Shown: positions 35,876 through 45,407 of the stretch, one piece after another
How positions within the stretch are numbered: the first letter of the stretch is position 1
How the letters are laid out: the number at the start of each line of letters is the position of its first letter
NCBI GenBank assembly: GCA_016786725.1
Contig: JAEUVU010000018.1
Location: forward strand, 1-64,000
Length of the DNA stretch: 64,000 nt
Reading direction: 5' to 3'
Source of the DNA: Ferruginibacter sp.
GTDB lineage: Bacteria > Bacteroidota > Bacteroidia > Chitinophagales > Chitinophagaceae
Program-made: the position numbers and the translations under genes
Notes under the pieces: model-generated
The model's input: the letters and a program-made list of their open reading frames with translations, nothing else
Databases searched by the model: none
Told to the model about the DNA's origin: nothing

Positions 35876-36802
35876 TTATAAAACAAATGACGGGGTAATT
35901 TTGCGTTGTTGCAGGATATCATCTACTTTTTTCCGGTATGCATTCACAACTTTATCCTGAAAGTTTTTTGGATCGGGTTTTGAAAAATGCCTGTCAATGC
36001 TCATTCCTATCAATCCTCCCCTGCTGTTCAGTTCCCGGCGCTTTACCTTTCGCTGCCACCTGGCCGCTGTAATATGCATCAGTTTTTTGTCAACCCGGTC
36101 TCCTAATCTTCCTGAGAATATTTTTTCAATAACGCTGCTCAAAAAACCTTTAGGCATATCACCCGGAACCTGATTATTAAAACGTTTCAATGGGAAGTAA
36201 GATGTTATCCATCCATTGCTTATCATAAACTGTTGCATGCAATCCTTGCCATACATGGGCAGGAGTGTAACAATTTCAATTGCTGTAAAAATATTTTTTT
36301 CCTTTATCTCCATGGCTGCCTCATCTACATAATAGTTCATACAAAACCAGTTTTGCCTGCCCGTTAAAAAAGTAAATTTTTTATACAGGTGCATAAAGGT
36401 TCTTGCAATCCAGAGCCTGTTGGCGGCAGTAACAACAAAAAAATCAATATCGGTTTTTTCTGTAGCAAAGTTTTTTGAAAGCGAACCAGAAACTGCGATT
36501 GCTTTTACATAAGGGAATTTAGAAAGAAGCCTGGCAACACGTTGCGCTATCTTCAGGTGTTCAGCAGCAAGTTTGTTCCCGTTCCGCCTCCGCTGCGCCA
36601 GCCCGGCATCATTTTGAAGAGAATAGAATTCATCTATCTTAAATACTTTTTTTAAGCTTATTAACTGATCCAGCTCAGCATAAATGGCTGCACCACTAAT
36701 ATCGGCCTGGTTAAAAAGATAGATTTCTTTTTGAGTAAGCGGGTATTTAAACAGGTCAAAATACCCCAGCGTTTTTAATATGTTTTGCGCAATCTCTGTC
36801 AC
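35876..36802 (-). CDS. Nucleotidyltransferase-fold protein of unknown substrate
   Basis: 308 aa. N-terminal ~75 residues are helical, winged-helix-like (TQKEIYLFNQADISGAAIYAELDQL). The core has AIAVSGSLSKNFATEKTDIDFFVVT (quoted in parts: VSGSLSKNFA and TDIDFFVVT), which fits the G-S...D-x-D signature of the nucleotidyltransferase superfamily. The rest is helical with basic patches. Position among glycosyltransferases suggests a role in nucleotide-sugar or glycan modification; toxin-antitoxin MNT-like or regulatory roles are alternatives. It lies 13 nt after the upstream GT2 gene. Confidence 0.65.
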   Translation of the reverse strand: MTEIAQNILKTLGYFDLFKYPLTQKEIYLFNQADISGAAIYAELDQLISLKKVFKIDEFYSLQNDAGLAQRRRNGNKLAAEHLKIAQRVARLLSKFPYVKAIAVSGSLSKNFATEKTDIDFFVVTAANRLWIARTFMHLYKKFTFLTGRQNWFCMNYYVDEAAMEIKEKNIFTAIEIVTLLPMYGKDCMQQFMISNGWITSYFPLKRFNNQVPGDMPKGFLSSVIEKIFSGRLGDRVDKKLMHITAARWQRKVKRRELNSRGGLIGMSIDRHFSKPDPKNFQDKVVNAYRKKVDDILQQRKITPSFVL

Positions 36803-36815
36803 CGTTTGTAATCAA

Positions 36816-37592
36816 TTATTCCCAGGCTACTTCTGATATTTGCTGGCGTTGCAATTGACGCAGCTTTTGATACTTTGAAAAACTTTGTTGTGCTGTCAGC
36901 ATGGCAATGATAAGCCCATTATACCCTTCCAAAAAACCAAGCCGCAAAAAATAACCATTGATGAAAGACCAAAGCGGGCTTACCATTATTTTTACTCTTG
37001 ATCTTTTTATGCCTGCATCAAACAGCGATTGTGCCATTATCGTACTTACTTCATTATTTCTTCTCCGGTATTCCTCTATATTTTTAAATGTGTGATGAAA
37101 CATATCACCTTCAAGCAGTTTAACTTTTGCGGGTTCTTTCATCAGTATCCTGTCATGCGGATTAAGGCCCCCGCAGTACCCATAGCGTTTATCAAAAAGG
37201 CGCAGCTTACGGTCAGGGTACCACAGCCCATGCCTGATATAGCTGCCCCTGAAAATATTGCAGCGCTTCATGGCGTATGCCTTGTATTTAAAGTGCTTTT
37301 TTTCTTTTAAAATTGAAGCAGCAAGCTCATCACTTAAAAACTCGTCAGCATCCAGCAATAAAACATAATTACAGGAAGCTTCATTAATAGCCTTGTTTTT
37401 CTGGTTGATGTAACCGTTAAATGTTGATTGCTTAACCTTTGCGCCCAGCGACAAAGCAATTTCCACCGTACCGTCATCAGAGAAGGAGTCTATCACGATC
37501 ACTTCATCAGCCACAGGCTTAACAGATTCAATGCAACGCCTGATATTTTGTTCTTCGTTAAAAGTTATAATCACAACAGAAACGGTATTCAT
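36816..37592 (-). CDS. Glycosyltransferase, family 2 (WaaE/KdtX-like)
   Basis: 258 aa. VSVVIITFNEEQNIRRCIES, VIDSFSDDGT, LGAKV, and the donor-site motif LLLDADEFLSDE (~80). The pattern FNEE...DSFSDDGT with a W-YPDRKLRLF segment is that of the LPS-core GT2 subgroup related to WaaE. It is cytoplasmic and acts on the lipid-linked chain. Follows the O-antigen-ligase-like gene by 21 nt. Confidence 0.88.
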   Translation of the reverse strand: MNTVSVVIITFNEEQNIRRCIESVKPVADEVIVIDSFSDDGTVEIALSLGAKVKQSTFNGYINQKNKAINEASCNYVLLLDADEFLSDELAASILKEKKHFKYKAYAMKRCNIFRGSYIRHGLWYPDRKLRLFDKRYGYCGGLNPHDRILMKEPAKVKLLEGDMFHHTFKNIEEYRRRNNEVSTIMAQSLFDAGIKRSRVKIMVSPLWSFINGYFLRLGFLEGYNGLIIAMLTAQQSFSKYQKLRQLQRQQISEVAWE

Positions 37593-37613
37593 CGGCCTTT
37601 CTTTTTCATTTAA

Positions 37614-38915
37614 TTAAACGGCAATTACCCTTGCGGGGTTGCCTGGTTCATCAGTAACATTGTGCCTGTTTCCGCCAGCTCCTGCTTCGGGAAATAGGAG
37701 CAGTATTGAAAAGAAAAAGCCGTAAAAAAAGATGCCCTTATTCAATTCCAGTATATTTTCACTGAGTGCAATAACTGATACCATCACCATAAAAGACAAT
37801 AGGAACAGGTCCCTCCTTTTAATGGCTGCTGCATAGCCATAAAAAAGCGTAAACAAAAACAGAAGCAATCCGGCTATACCCGTTTTTAATAATGTTGCCA
37901 GGTACTGGTTATGTGTGTTAAATTCATTGAGGTATGAAATATAAAGCCCCTTCTGAAAGTATTTTTCTTGTAACAGACCGGTTTCTGCTCCGCTGCCATA
38001 ACCAATAACCGGTGAGCTTTCTACCAGTTCCATAATCGCTTCCCATCTGGCTAACCTCGGCTCCGTATTTTCAATTATTTTAACATTATCTGTCAGGTCA
38101 GTTTTTAGTTCGCTCACATATCTTGTTTTAAAAGAATCAACGCTGTAAATAAGCAGCATTACAGCGATGGAAATAAAAGCGGTTATAAAAAAACAGGCCT
38201 GCCTTTTTCTGCCTGTAAAAACTACAAAAGGAAATACCAGGTTAATTATAAGAAGAAATGCAAAAAAAACAGCCCTGGATGAAAGCTGTATCAGCCCTGC
38301 AAAAAGGATTACAGCGGCAAGTATATATATCAACTTTTGCATTTTAGCCTCTTCCCGTACGATCATCCGCAATAAAGCAATGATTGAAAAAGCTATATAC
38401 ATTGAAAGATAGGTAGCATGAATACCAACCGGCAGCGAAAAATTATGGTTCATAAAATTTACCGTAAATAAGGATGACAGCGGCAGGTGAAAAACAAAAA
38501 TCGTTTTTATGGCATCGTAATACAGGTAAATGACCGTAAGCACACAGGAAAAACCAAAGATACTTATCAGCCGCATCCTGTATTTCGCAAAGTCCAAATG
38601 AGACAGTGAAAACAATACAGGAAACAACAGAAGGCCCAGTTGTCTTACTGCAAGGCCCAATCCTTCCTGTTTATTGGCACTGTATAATATGGCAAGCAGG
38701 TTAAGCAGGTAAACCGAAACAAGTACGAGCATAGGTTTGCTTATCACATTTCTAAAATCACTTCTTTTAATGTGTATTACCGTATGCAATGCAAAACTTA
38801 TCAATACAAGTTCGCTGTAAAAAAAATCATAGGGCAGCAGCGCCAGGAAAAATGCCAGGTGATAAAAACTTATTTTGTTTTCAATTGTATCGTTTATGAA
38901 AAAAATACTTTTCAT
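37614..38915 (-). CDS. O-antigen ligase/polymerase-like membrane protein (Wzy_C type)
   Basis: 433 aa from the Met at 38915, chosen because it gives an ATGA overlap with the upstream gene; the frame is open to 38933. About 10-12 membrane helices. The large periplasmic loop has GYGSGAETGLLQEKYF and FNTHNQYLATLLKTG, the conserved H-x-x-x-L region of Wzy/WaaL proteins. It either polymerises repeat units or ligates the finished glycan. A second such protein lies at 42048-43700. Confidence 0.85.
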   Translation of the reverse strand: MKSIFFINDTIENKISFYHLAFFLALLPYDFFYSELVLISFALHTVIHIKRSDFRNVISKPMLVLVSVYLLNLLAILYSANKQEGLGLAVRQLGLLLFPVLFSLSHLDFAKYRMRLISIFGFSCVLTVIYLYYDAIKTIFVFHLPLSSLFTVNFMNHNFSLPVGIHATYLSMYIAFSIIALLRMIVREEAKMQKLIYILAAVILFAGLIQLSSRAVFFAFLLIINLVFPFVVFTGRKRQACFFITAFISIAVMLLIYSVDSFKTRYVSELKTDLTDNVKIIENTEPRLARWEAIMELVESSPVIGYGSGAETGLLQEKYFQKGLYISYLNEFNTHNQYLATLLKTGIAGLLLFLFTLFYGYAAAIKRRDLFLLSFMVMVSVIALSENILELNKGIFFYGFFFSILLLFPEAGAGGNRHNVTDEPGNPARVIAV

Positions 38916-40138
38916 CTCTTTGCTTTGTGGCATTCAATCATTACCGCTTCGTATGCATCCACAATTGCCGGCCAGTTGAATTGTTCTTTTATTTTTTTTA
39001 GATTATTACAGATTATGCCTGCTGCTTTTTCCCGCAGTTTATTTGTATTGATTAGGCCCATCACCTCATCAGCAGTGCTAAAATAAAAGGCATCCTCATT
39101 TAATACTGCCCGGTTAAATTCATTATCATGGGCAGCAATCAAAGCCCCGCCTGCCATAGCTTCCAGTAAAGAGGGATTGGTGCCCCCAACACTATGTCCG
39201 TGAAAATAAAGTTTGCAGTATTTTCTCAGCGAATTAATTGTGTTTTGTTCAAAAATGCCACCTGCAAAAATTATCCGCTCATCTTTCCGGTATTTTTCTG
39301 CTATTTTTTTTCCAAAAGAATTAGAGATTTTACCAACTACAATAAATTTCTCAACTGAGGATGTTTTACAAAAGCCATCTAATATCATTTCAATATTATT
39401 CTCAGGTTCCATTCTCGCCATCAGCATATAATATCCTTGTTTAACAAGGCCGTAATTTTGCAAGGCTGCTTCATTCTCCGTTTCTGCAATTTCAGCGCCG
39501 TATGAAATGTAACTGGTTTGCTTGTTATATTTCCTGTCAAGATATTGTTGAACCGCCGTTGAATCAGCAATCAAATGATCGCTGTATTTTACTGCGAGCT
39601 TTTCGGCGTACATTAAAAACCGCTTTACCGGACCGGAATATTTTCTCCGCTTCCATTCCATTCCATCCATATTACTGATGACAGCAGCATTGCGTGGAAA
39701 CCACCTGCCCCATACAGAACTGCTGGTATATCCCAGGAAAAGGATAACATCAAAGTTTTTTCTCCGTGCATCCCTGATGCAGTTTAAATCGTAAATAAAC
39801 TGTCCGGCAGTACCAATAAACTGCTCCCCATCGAAGCAGTGAATAATTTGTACACCTTTCCATTTGCGTTGTTTGTAAGGATGATGATGAGCATTATAAA
39901 CAGTAACCTGGTGTCCTTTACTCACAAGCCCTGCTCCCAGGTATTGCGCAACCTGTTCAAAACCGCCGTAATTGTTAGGTATCCCCCTTGTGCCTATGAT
40001 CGCTATGTTTAAATGCTTTTTAATTGAATATATTTTTATAAACTGCCAGGGTATCTTCGGCAGTTTTCTTCCAGGTAAATTGTTGTAATATTTTTTGCTG
40101 AAGCTGCCCGTTATCACCAGCAGCCATAGCATTTTCAA
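38912..40138 (-). CDS. Glycosyltransferase with DUF1972 N-domain (rhamnosyltransferase-like)
   Basis: GT-B enzyme. After an unlikely N-terminal extension, the real fold begins NIAIIGTRGIPNNYGGFEQ (conserved IGTRGIPxxYGGFE of DUF1972), then VFNAHHH-like VTVYNAHHHPYKQ; C-half YMLMARMEPENN, GGIFEQN and GHSVGGTNPSLLEAMAGG (E-x7-E replaced by N-x3-LLEAM). The open frame starts at 40138, 119 nt inside the upstream gene; no ATG, GTG or TTG lies between residue 8 and the domain. The true start may be the ATT at 40024, which overlaps the upstream stop (ATTAA). N-terminus therefore uncertain. Confidence 0.8.
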   Translation of the reverse strand: MKMLWLLVITGSFSKKYYNNLPGRKLPKIPWQFIKIYSIKKHLNIAIIGTRGIPNNYGGFEQVAQYLGAGLVSKGHQVTVYNAHHHPYKQRKWKGVQIIHCFDGEQFIGTAGQFIYDLNCIRDARRKNFDVILFLGYTSSSVWGRWFPRNAAVISNMDGMEWKRRKYSGPVKRFLMYAEKLAVKYSDHLIADSTAVQQYLDRKYNKQTSYISYGAEIAETENEAALQNYGLVKQGYYMLMARMEPENNIEMILDGFCKTSSVEKFIVVGKISNSFGKKIAEKYRKDERIIFAGGIFEQNTINSLRKYCKLYFHGHSVGGTNPSLLEAMAGGALIAAHDNEFNRAVLNEDAFYFSTADEVMGLINTNKLREKAAGIICNNLKKIKEQFNWPAIVDAYEAVMIECHKAKR

Positions 40139-41099
40139 CGGCCTCTAAAATACTTTGTGGCTCTGCCGGGTCGCAGTAAAATGCATCATCATTAAAATAT
40201 GCCCCGGCATAACCATTACCTGTTATCACCACCCGGCACCCCATTACCGCTGCTTCAAGGGATGAAAGCCCGCAAACTTCAAACCAACTGGGCAACACAT
40301 GCACACTGGCTGCTGCATAGTGCTCAGCAAGCTGCTGCTGTGGCAGGTGGCTGACAAAAGAAATATTTTTTGCTGCAATCTTCCTGCATTCATTATAATA
40401 ATCTTGCTGGTTGGGTGCGGCATCACCAATTAGTACCAGCCTGTAAGCTGTGTTGTTTAAAGCTCTTATGAGGTTGTATTGGTTTTTTATTCCTTCAATT
40501 CTTGCCACACATAATACCAGGTTCTTTTCTTTTTCAGTTTTTCTTTTGTTTTGAAAAAGGCATGTATTTATTCCATTATGAACAGTGTAATGATCAGGGC
40601 TTACACCGTAAAGCTTTACCAGGTCATCATATTCAGCCTCAGCCTGAACCAATACGGCATTGCTTTTTTTCAGTATTTCCCTGATGCTGGCCTGTTGCCC
40701 CTTCCATAAATATGACAGGCTTACCAGCTTATCTTTCCCGGTTGCAAAACGGTATATTGCTTTTAGATATTCAATACCCGGTTCAGAAAACTTATTGAGT
40801 AATTTGCCGGCCAGGCCCTGGCGGTGGTGTTTATCGTAAAGCGCATAATTTATCAGAATGGTTGAAACTACAAAAGGTTTGCCCGATTTTTTTATATGCA
40901 ATAAAATATCGGCAGGCCGGGTAATATTAAAAAAATGCAACCCATCGTATTGAGCATAGTTAATTTGTTCAGAAGATTTCTTTATATACACCTGCAAACC
41001 CAGGTTGCGTAAAGCAGTTGCTGTTTCCTGCACCTGTATGGTATCGCCACCCCTGGCAGTAAATAAAGTTGACCGTACTATAAATAAAATTTTCATCAT
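40020..41099 (-). CDS. Glycosyltransferase, family 4 type
   Basis: 359 aa GT-B protein starting MMKILFIVRSTLF (either Met). ARGGDTIQVQETATALRNLG is a donor/acceptor loop typical of GT4; C-half LVLCVARIEGIKNQYNLIRA, LIGDAAPNQQDY and LPSWFEVCGLSSLEAAVMG (E-x7-E). Its start overlaps the upstream GT2 stop (TGATG). Minus-strand polysaccharide operon. Confidence 0.9.
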   Translation of the reverse strand: MMKILFIVRSTLFTARGGDTIQVQETATALRNLGLQVYIKKSSEQINYAQYDGLHFFNITRPADILLHIKKSGKPFVVSTILINYALYDKHHRQGLAGKLLNKFSEPGIEYLKAIYRFATGKDKLVSLSYLWKGQQASIREILKKSNAVLVQAEAEYDDLVKLYGVSPDHYTVHNGINTCLFQNKRKTEKEKNLVLCVARIEGIKNQYNLIRALNNTAYRLVLIGDAAPNQQDYYNECRKIAAKNISFVSHLPQQQLAEHYAAASVHVLPSWFEVCGLSSLEAAVMGCRVVITGNGYAGAYFNDDAFYCDPAEPQSILEAVENAMAAGDNGQLQQKILQQFTWKKTAEDTLAVYKNIFN

Positions 41100-42061
41100 C
41101 AGATGCTGTTCGGTTTCATTTTATACAACCTGCTTATTAACCGTTCCGGAAAAAAACTTAATGCCAGGATAAAATAACTGTCAATTCGTGCCGGGTTAAT
41201 ACGTATCGCTTTAAGCAGGTTATCTCTTGCTTTTTTAGGTTGATGATTATTCCAGAGATATTTTTTTCCCAGCAACGAATAATAAGCGCCTTCCTTTATC
41301 CGGGGATTATTTTGCTTTTTTAAAATCGTCTGTAATTCTATACCCTCCTGCTTTGTCACATTGCCGCTGTTGATGGATTGTGATTTAATTTCCCTGAATC
41401 TTTTTGTACGCCATTTCTCATCAATACTGATGGATTCAGGATTTAAACGAACCTGCAATAAAGGCACAGGCAGATTACAGGTTTTGCCCAGTCCTATGCA
41501 TTTTGTCCAGAGCAGGTGATCTTCAAAAGCGCAGGCATGTTCATCATATCCGCCGGCTTTCATAATTGCTGCTTTTCTATACAACACTGAAGAATGGATA
41601 AAAGGGCAATTTCTTACCGTCAGTTCCTGTATTTCTTCATTAGTATGAGCCGGCATACTGCAGGTAAAAACAAATTCGCCATCCATATCAACATAATCAG
41701 CATCCGACCCCACAATGATATACTGAGGATTATTCATCATAAAATCATACTGAACATGCAACCGCTCCGTCATGCAGATATCATCTGCATCAAAACGTGC
41801 AATAAGCGGAGCGTTGGCATTCATCAGCCCCAGGTTTAGCGCCGCGGCTACTCCACGGTTAGGCTGATTGATAAGCCTGATGCGTTTATCACTGAAGGTA
41901 TGAATGATCGTCTCCGTATCATCTGTTGACCCATCGTTGATGATCAGCAATTCAAAATCGGTGAAGCTTTGCGCCAATACCGAGTCAATGGCTTGGCCAA
42001 TATACTTTGCCACATTATAAGCAGGCATTAATACGGTTATTTTTGGGTCAGGTGGCAGCAT
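41099..42061 (-). CDS. Glycosyltransferase, family 2
   Basis: 320 aa. ITVLMPAYNVAKYIGQAIDS, LIINDGSTDDTE (~39-48), donor site LIARFDADDIC (~89-99) and FEDHLLWTK. C-terminal ~60 residues are helical, TPR-like (YLWNNHQPKKARDNLLKAIRINP), an addition seen in some locus GT2s. Overlaps the upstream membrane-protein gene by 14 nt and the downstream GT4 start by 1 nt. Confidence 0.9.
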   Translation of the reverse strand: MLPPDPKITVLMPAYNVAKYIGQAIDSVLAQSFTDFELLIINDGSTDDTETIIHTFSDKRIRLINQPNRGVAAALNLGLMNANAPLIARFDADDICMTERLHVQYDFMMNNPQYIIVGSDADYVDMDGEFVFTCSMPAHTNEEIQELTVRNCPFIHSSVLYRKAAIMKAGGYDEHACAFEDHLLWTKCIGLGKTCNLPVPLLQVRLNPESISIDEKWRTKRFREIKSQSINSGNVTKQEGIELQTILKKQNNPRIKEGAYYSLLGKKYLWNNHQPKKARDNLLKAIRINPARIDSYFILALSFFPERLISRLYKMKPNSI

Positions 42062-43700
42062 TATTTATGGTACCAGTGGTTTCTTTAATGTTAAGTAATA
42101 TGAGCAGCTCAAAAAAAACAACAACCGATAATTGTTCAAACCAATACTCAATAAAAAATGCGCCAAGCATAAATAAGAGCAGGGGAATTGCCACAGATTT
42201 TTTTTTGATCTGTTTTGCAAAAAAAGCGATGTAAAAGACAGCGAATGAAATTAATCCTGCCAGGCCGTATTCACTCAGTAACTGATCGTAAGTAGAATTT
42301 GGGCTGTTCATTACCGAATGGTAATCGTCCTTATCAGTAAAATAAAATAAGAACAAGTCGAGATGATTGGTTTTAAAATCATCATTAATATAGGCAAACC
42401 GTGCAGGGTAATTTCCGGATACATTCATGGAAGTAGCCCTGAAAGCAAGTTTGGAAGAAAAGTTTGCGATGCCGGTTCCTGTAAGCAGGATAAATGGATG
42501 CTGTTTAAAAAAATGATAAGTCTGTTGCAGGGCAACCATTTTTCCCGGCAGCTTCTTTGAGCTTAACATCCGTGAAGATATTCTCAGCTTACCTGCATTA
42601 CTTTCAATAAACTGAATGAGTTTTTTTTCTGCCTGGCTTGTATCGTTCCGGTGCTGAAAAGAAGGGGTATGGATACTGTCTCCCGGTATCACCGGCCGGG
42701 CCATTACATCGGTTATGAGCATATTTGCCATTACCGGTTTTACTTTTACTTTTTTAGATAAGGAAATATTAATACTGTCGAGGTATAACTGTGCAAATTT
42801 TTGTCTTTTTTCCGCAAGGGTTAAAATGCTATCGGGCTTTTCTGTGAGTGGGATGTCTTTCTTCGCTTTTTTGGCAACCGGCTTTTGAATGTTAAATATT
42901 TTTTCGCAGGCAGCGGTTACATAATTGTTATTTTGCGGAGATACTTTTACAAGAAAAGTTATCAGCATTGCAAAACATACAACAATAATACTTTTCTGAT
43001 CCTTTTTGGTTTGAAAAATAAACATATAGAGTAATGCGCCACAAAGCAATAAGTTGGTAAAATTGCTGCCCGTCAACAACAAAACCGTCATACACATCAA
43101 AGCAGGTATTTTTTTGCCCCGAAATAAAAAGTAAATAAGCCCTAAACCATTTATCACCGCATTGGTAGTGGAAGTATCAAACGTAAGCCCCTTAATATAG
43201 TCGCCTGTGCCAATAAAATATTTCTGGTAATTACCCTGGTAGCGATATGGATTGATGGCCCCCGTTTCCCAAACAATGCCGGCATACACAGAAAGGGAGA
43301 TAATGGCATTGATAATAAAAAAAAACAGAATGGTTTGATGCAAAACTTCTGGCCTGTTATTTTCAATACTCAGTTTTACCTGGTGAATAGCCAATATGCA
43401 GGATACCCAGAATGAAATACCGGTGATCAGAATCAATGTATAATTAAGGTTGCCCACCATTCCGTAAAGCAGCCAGTTAAGCAAACCGATGGCAGGGATT
43501 ATAATGTAAAAAAGCGGGAGCCGTGAATTTGTTATTTTGAAACCAAATTTAAAACCGGGCCGCAGCGCATAAATCAAAACAAGGGCGGCAATTTTAATGA
43601 TCAGTTTAAAATTTAAAAACAACAATAGAAAAATCAGAAGCTTCCAGTCAATCTTTTCAAATCCTGCCTTTATTGAAGAAGTTAGTAGCTTATTTTTCAC
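42048..43700 (-). CDS. O-antigen polymerase-like membrane protein with large periplasmic insert
   Basis: 550 aa. Roughly nine or ten N-terminal membrane helices to ~residue 255, then a ~200-residue hydrophilic stretch rich in Lys (~260-460), then two or three C-terminal helices. The stretch FFKQHPFILLTGTGIANFSS and NSTYDQLLSEYGLAGLISF match the loop signature of Wzy-type polymerases. The insert is much longer than in the 37614 protein. It may be the repeat-unit polymerase while the other acts as ligase; which is which cannot be told. Confidence 0.7.
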   Translation of the reverse strand: MKNKLLTSSIKAGFEKIDWKLLIFLLLFLNFKLIIKIAALVLIYALRPGFKFGFKITNSRLPLFYIIIPAIGLLNWLLYGMVGNLNYTLILITGISFWVSCILAIHQVKLSIENNRPEVLHQTILFFFIINAIISLSVYAGIVWETGAINPYRYQGNYQKYFIGTGDYIKGLTFDTSTTNAVINGLGLIYFLFRGKKIPALMCMTVLLLTGSNFTNLLLCGALLYMFIFQTKKDQKSIIVVCFAMLITFLVKVSPQNNNYVTAACEKIFNIQKPVAKKAKKDIPLTEKPDSILTLAEKRQKFAQLYLDSINISLSKKVKVKPVMANMLITDVMARPVIPGDSIHTPSFQHRNDTSQAEKKLIQFIESNAGKLRISSRMLSSKKLPGKMVALQQTYHFFKQHPFILLTGTGIANFSSKLAFRATSMNVSGNYPARFAYINDDFKTNHLDLFLFYFTDKDDYHSVMNSPNSTYDQLLSEYGLAGLISFAVFYIAFFAKQIKKKSVAIPLLLFMLGAFFIEYWFEQLSVVVFFELLILLNIKETTGTINNAAT

Positions 43701-43787
43701 TTTTCAGGTTTAATTGCGCCGAAGCCGGTAATTTTAAAATCCTTGCAGCATTAATTAAATCGAAAAGCGGGTAATTGGGGTTGCCTT

Positions 43788-45218
43788 TTAAAGATGTGTA
43801 ACCCGTTTAAATGCAGGCCAATCAGTAAATTTTATCTGCCCGGTTAAAAAAAGCAGCAAAATGAAAAAAACGGGGGCAGTTATTATATGCAACCATATTT
43901 CCTTAAAAAGAGTTATTGCCAAAAATCCGCCTGCACCGGCTGCCAACGGGCAAAGTAAAAGCCGCAAACACTTTTTTTGCAGGCCCTCAAGATCTGTTTG
44001 AAAGAGATAGATCACTGACTGTGCAATAATAGCTATGAGGTAGGCTATGGCAGCACCTTCAGCATTAAGAAATGGGATCAGTACAATATCACCTGCCAGG
44101 TTAAAAACAAAGCTTATTAAAAAAGTATAGAAGATCATTTTAAGGCAGCCTTTCGCAAAGTTGATGGTCCATAAAAAATTATTCAGGTACAAAAATGGCA
44201 TACTGAGCGACAATAGAAATATGGTTGTTTGGTTTACAGCCCCGTATTTATGATCAGTTATCATATCAATCACCGGAACCCAGAGCATATTCAGGCATAG
44301 CGCAACAAAGGAGGCAATAATAATTTCCAGTCGCAGTAATGCAAACAGGTCGGCAGTTTTATCATTCGATATGCCTTGCGTATTGTTGTGAAACAATTTT
44401 GTAAACCGGGGAATTAAAACCGGGCCAATAACCAGCATTGGTAAAGTAGCTGCTTCAAAAACCTTGTAGGCAAAACTGTATTCAGCCAGTATTATATTGG
44501 TTGAAAGAATTCCCAGAAATATCCAGTCTAAACGTGATAAGGCAGAAGTAAAAACTGCAACGCCAAACTGAGGAAAAGCTTCTTTAACCAGGCCTCTGTA
44601 TTCATCTCTGTTCGATTTTAATTTCAAGGGTATTTTCAGAATTTTTTGGATGATAAACAGGCAAACCAATAATTCTGCAACATCTCCTGCAATAAAAATG
44701 ATAACAATGATCTTAACATTTAGCTGGTATATAATGGCAAATACAAATAAAGTGGCAGCACGCAATACATTAGAGGTGACTGTCATTATCAAAAGTGATT
44801 TGAACTTTTCAAGTCCGGTTGCAATTTGTTTGAACGGGGTTGAAAAGAAGATCATCAGCTTACCGGTTCCTAATAACAGCAGCGTTTGGTGCCGGTCAAA
44901 AAAAGATGGAAATATTACGGAACTGCTCCACAAAATGATATAGAAAGTGCAGCCGGCAATCAGCACATGAATAATATATGTTGAAAGTAATTGTACCGGA
45001 TCAGACCCTGCTGCAATACGCCTTACAGCTATCTGGTCAATTCCAAATGCCAGTATTCCAAAGGCAGTTAACAGCACAGCCAATGCCCAGTTAATTTCCC
45101 CAAAATCGTTTTTGTTTAGCTGTGTGGAAAGCAGGTAAAATATAATAAGGCCACAACCCTGAATAATTACTGCCTGCAATGTATTCAGCGAAACATCATG
45201 AAGGAATTTACTTTTCAT
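43788..45218 (-). CDS. Wzx-type lipopolysaccharide/polysaccharide flippase
   Basis: 476 aa, about 12-14 membrane helices. N-terminal SLNTLQAVIIQGCGLIIFYLLS and GEINWALAVLLTAFGI, then FGIDQIAVRRIA, typical of MATE-like polysaccharide flippases. It moves lipid-linked repeat units across the inner membrane. It is the first gene (by transcription) of the minus-strand locus; 87 nt separate it from the polymerase-like gene. The presence of both this and the ABC exporter suggests two export routes or two products. Confidence 0.88.
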   Translation of the reverse strand: MKSKFLHDVSLNTLQAVIIQGCGLIIFYLLSTQLNKNDFGEINWALAVLLTAFGILAFGIDQIAVRRIAAGSDPVQLLSTYIIHVLIAGCTFYIILWSSSVIFPSFFDRHQTLLLLGTGKLMIFFSTPFKQIATGLEKFKSLLIMTVTSNVLRAATLFVFAIIYQLNVKIIVIIFIAGDVAELLVCLFIIQKILKIPLKLKSNRDEYRGLVKEAFPQFGVAVFTSALSRLDWIFLGILSTNIILAEYSFAYKVFEAATLPMLVIGPVLIPRFTKLFHNNTQGISNDKTADLFALLRLEIIIASFVALCLNMLWVPVIDMITDHKYGAVNQTTIFLLSLSMPFLYLNNFLWTINFAKGCLKMIFYTFLISFVFNLAGDIVLIPFLNAEGAAIAYLIAIIAQSVIYLFQTDLEGLQKKCLRLLLCPLAAGAGGFLAITLFKEIWLHIITAPVFFILLLFLTGQIKFTDWPAFKRVTHL

Positions 45219-45407
45219 TTAAAAATCAGCAGCAGCTACTGTTGCTGTTGTAATTTATTGCATTTCAAATAATACAGCACACTGCTTACTAATAAACGGC
45301 ATATTATTTAAAATAGATGCCTGAACAATACATATACGCATTAGCAACCTTAATTCTTTTTTTTTCGATTCCTTCTTTACTGATTTATTTAACCAAAAAA
45401 CAATTTT

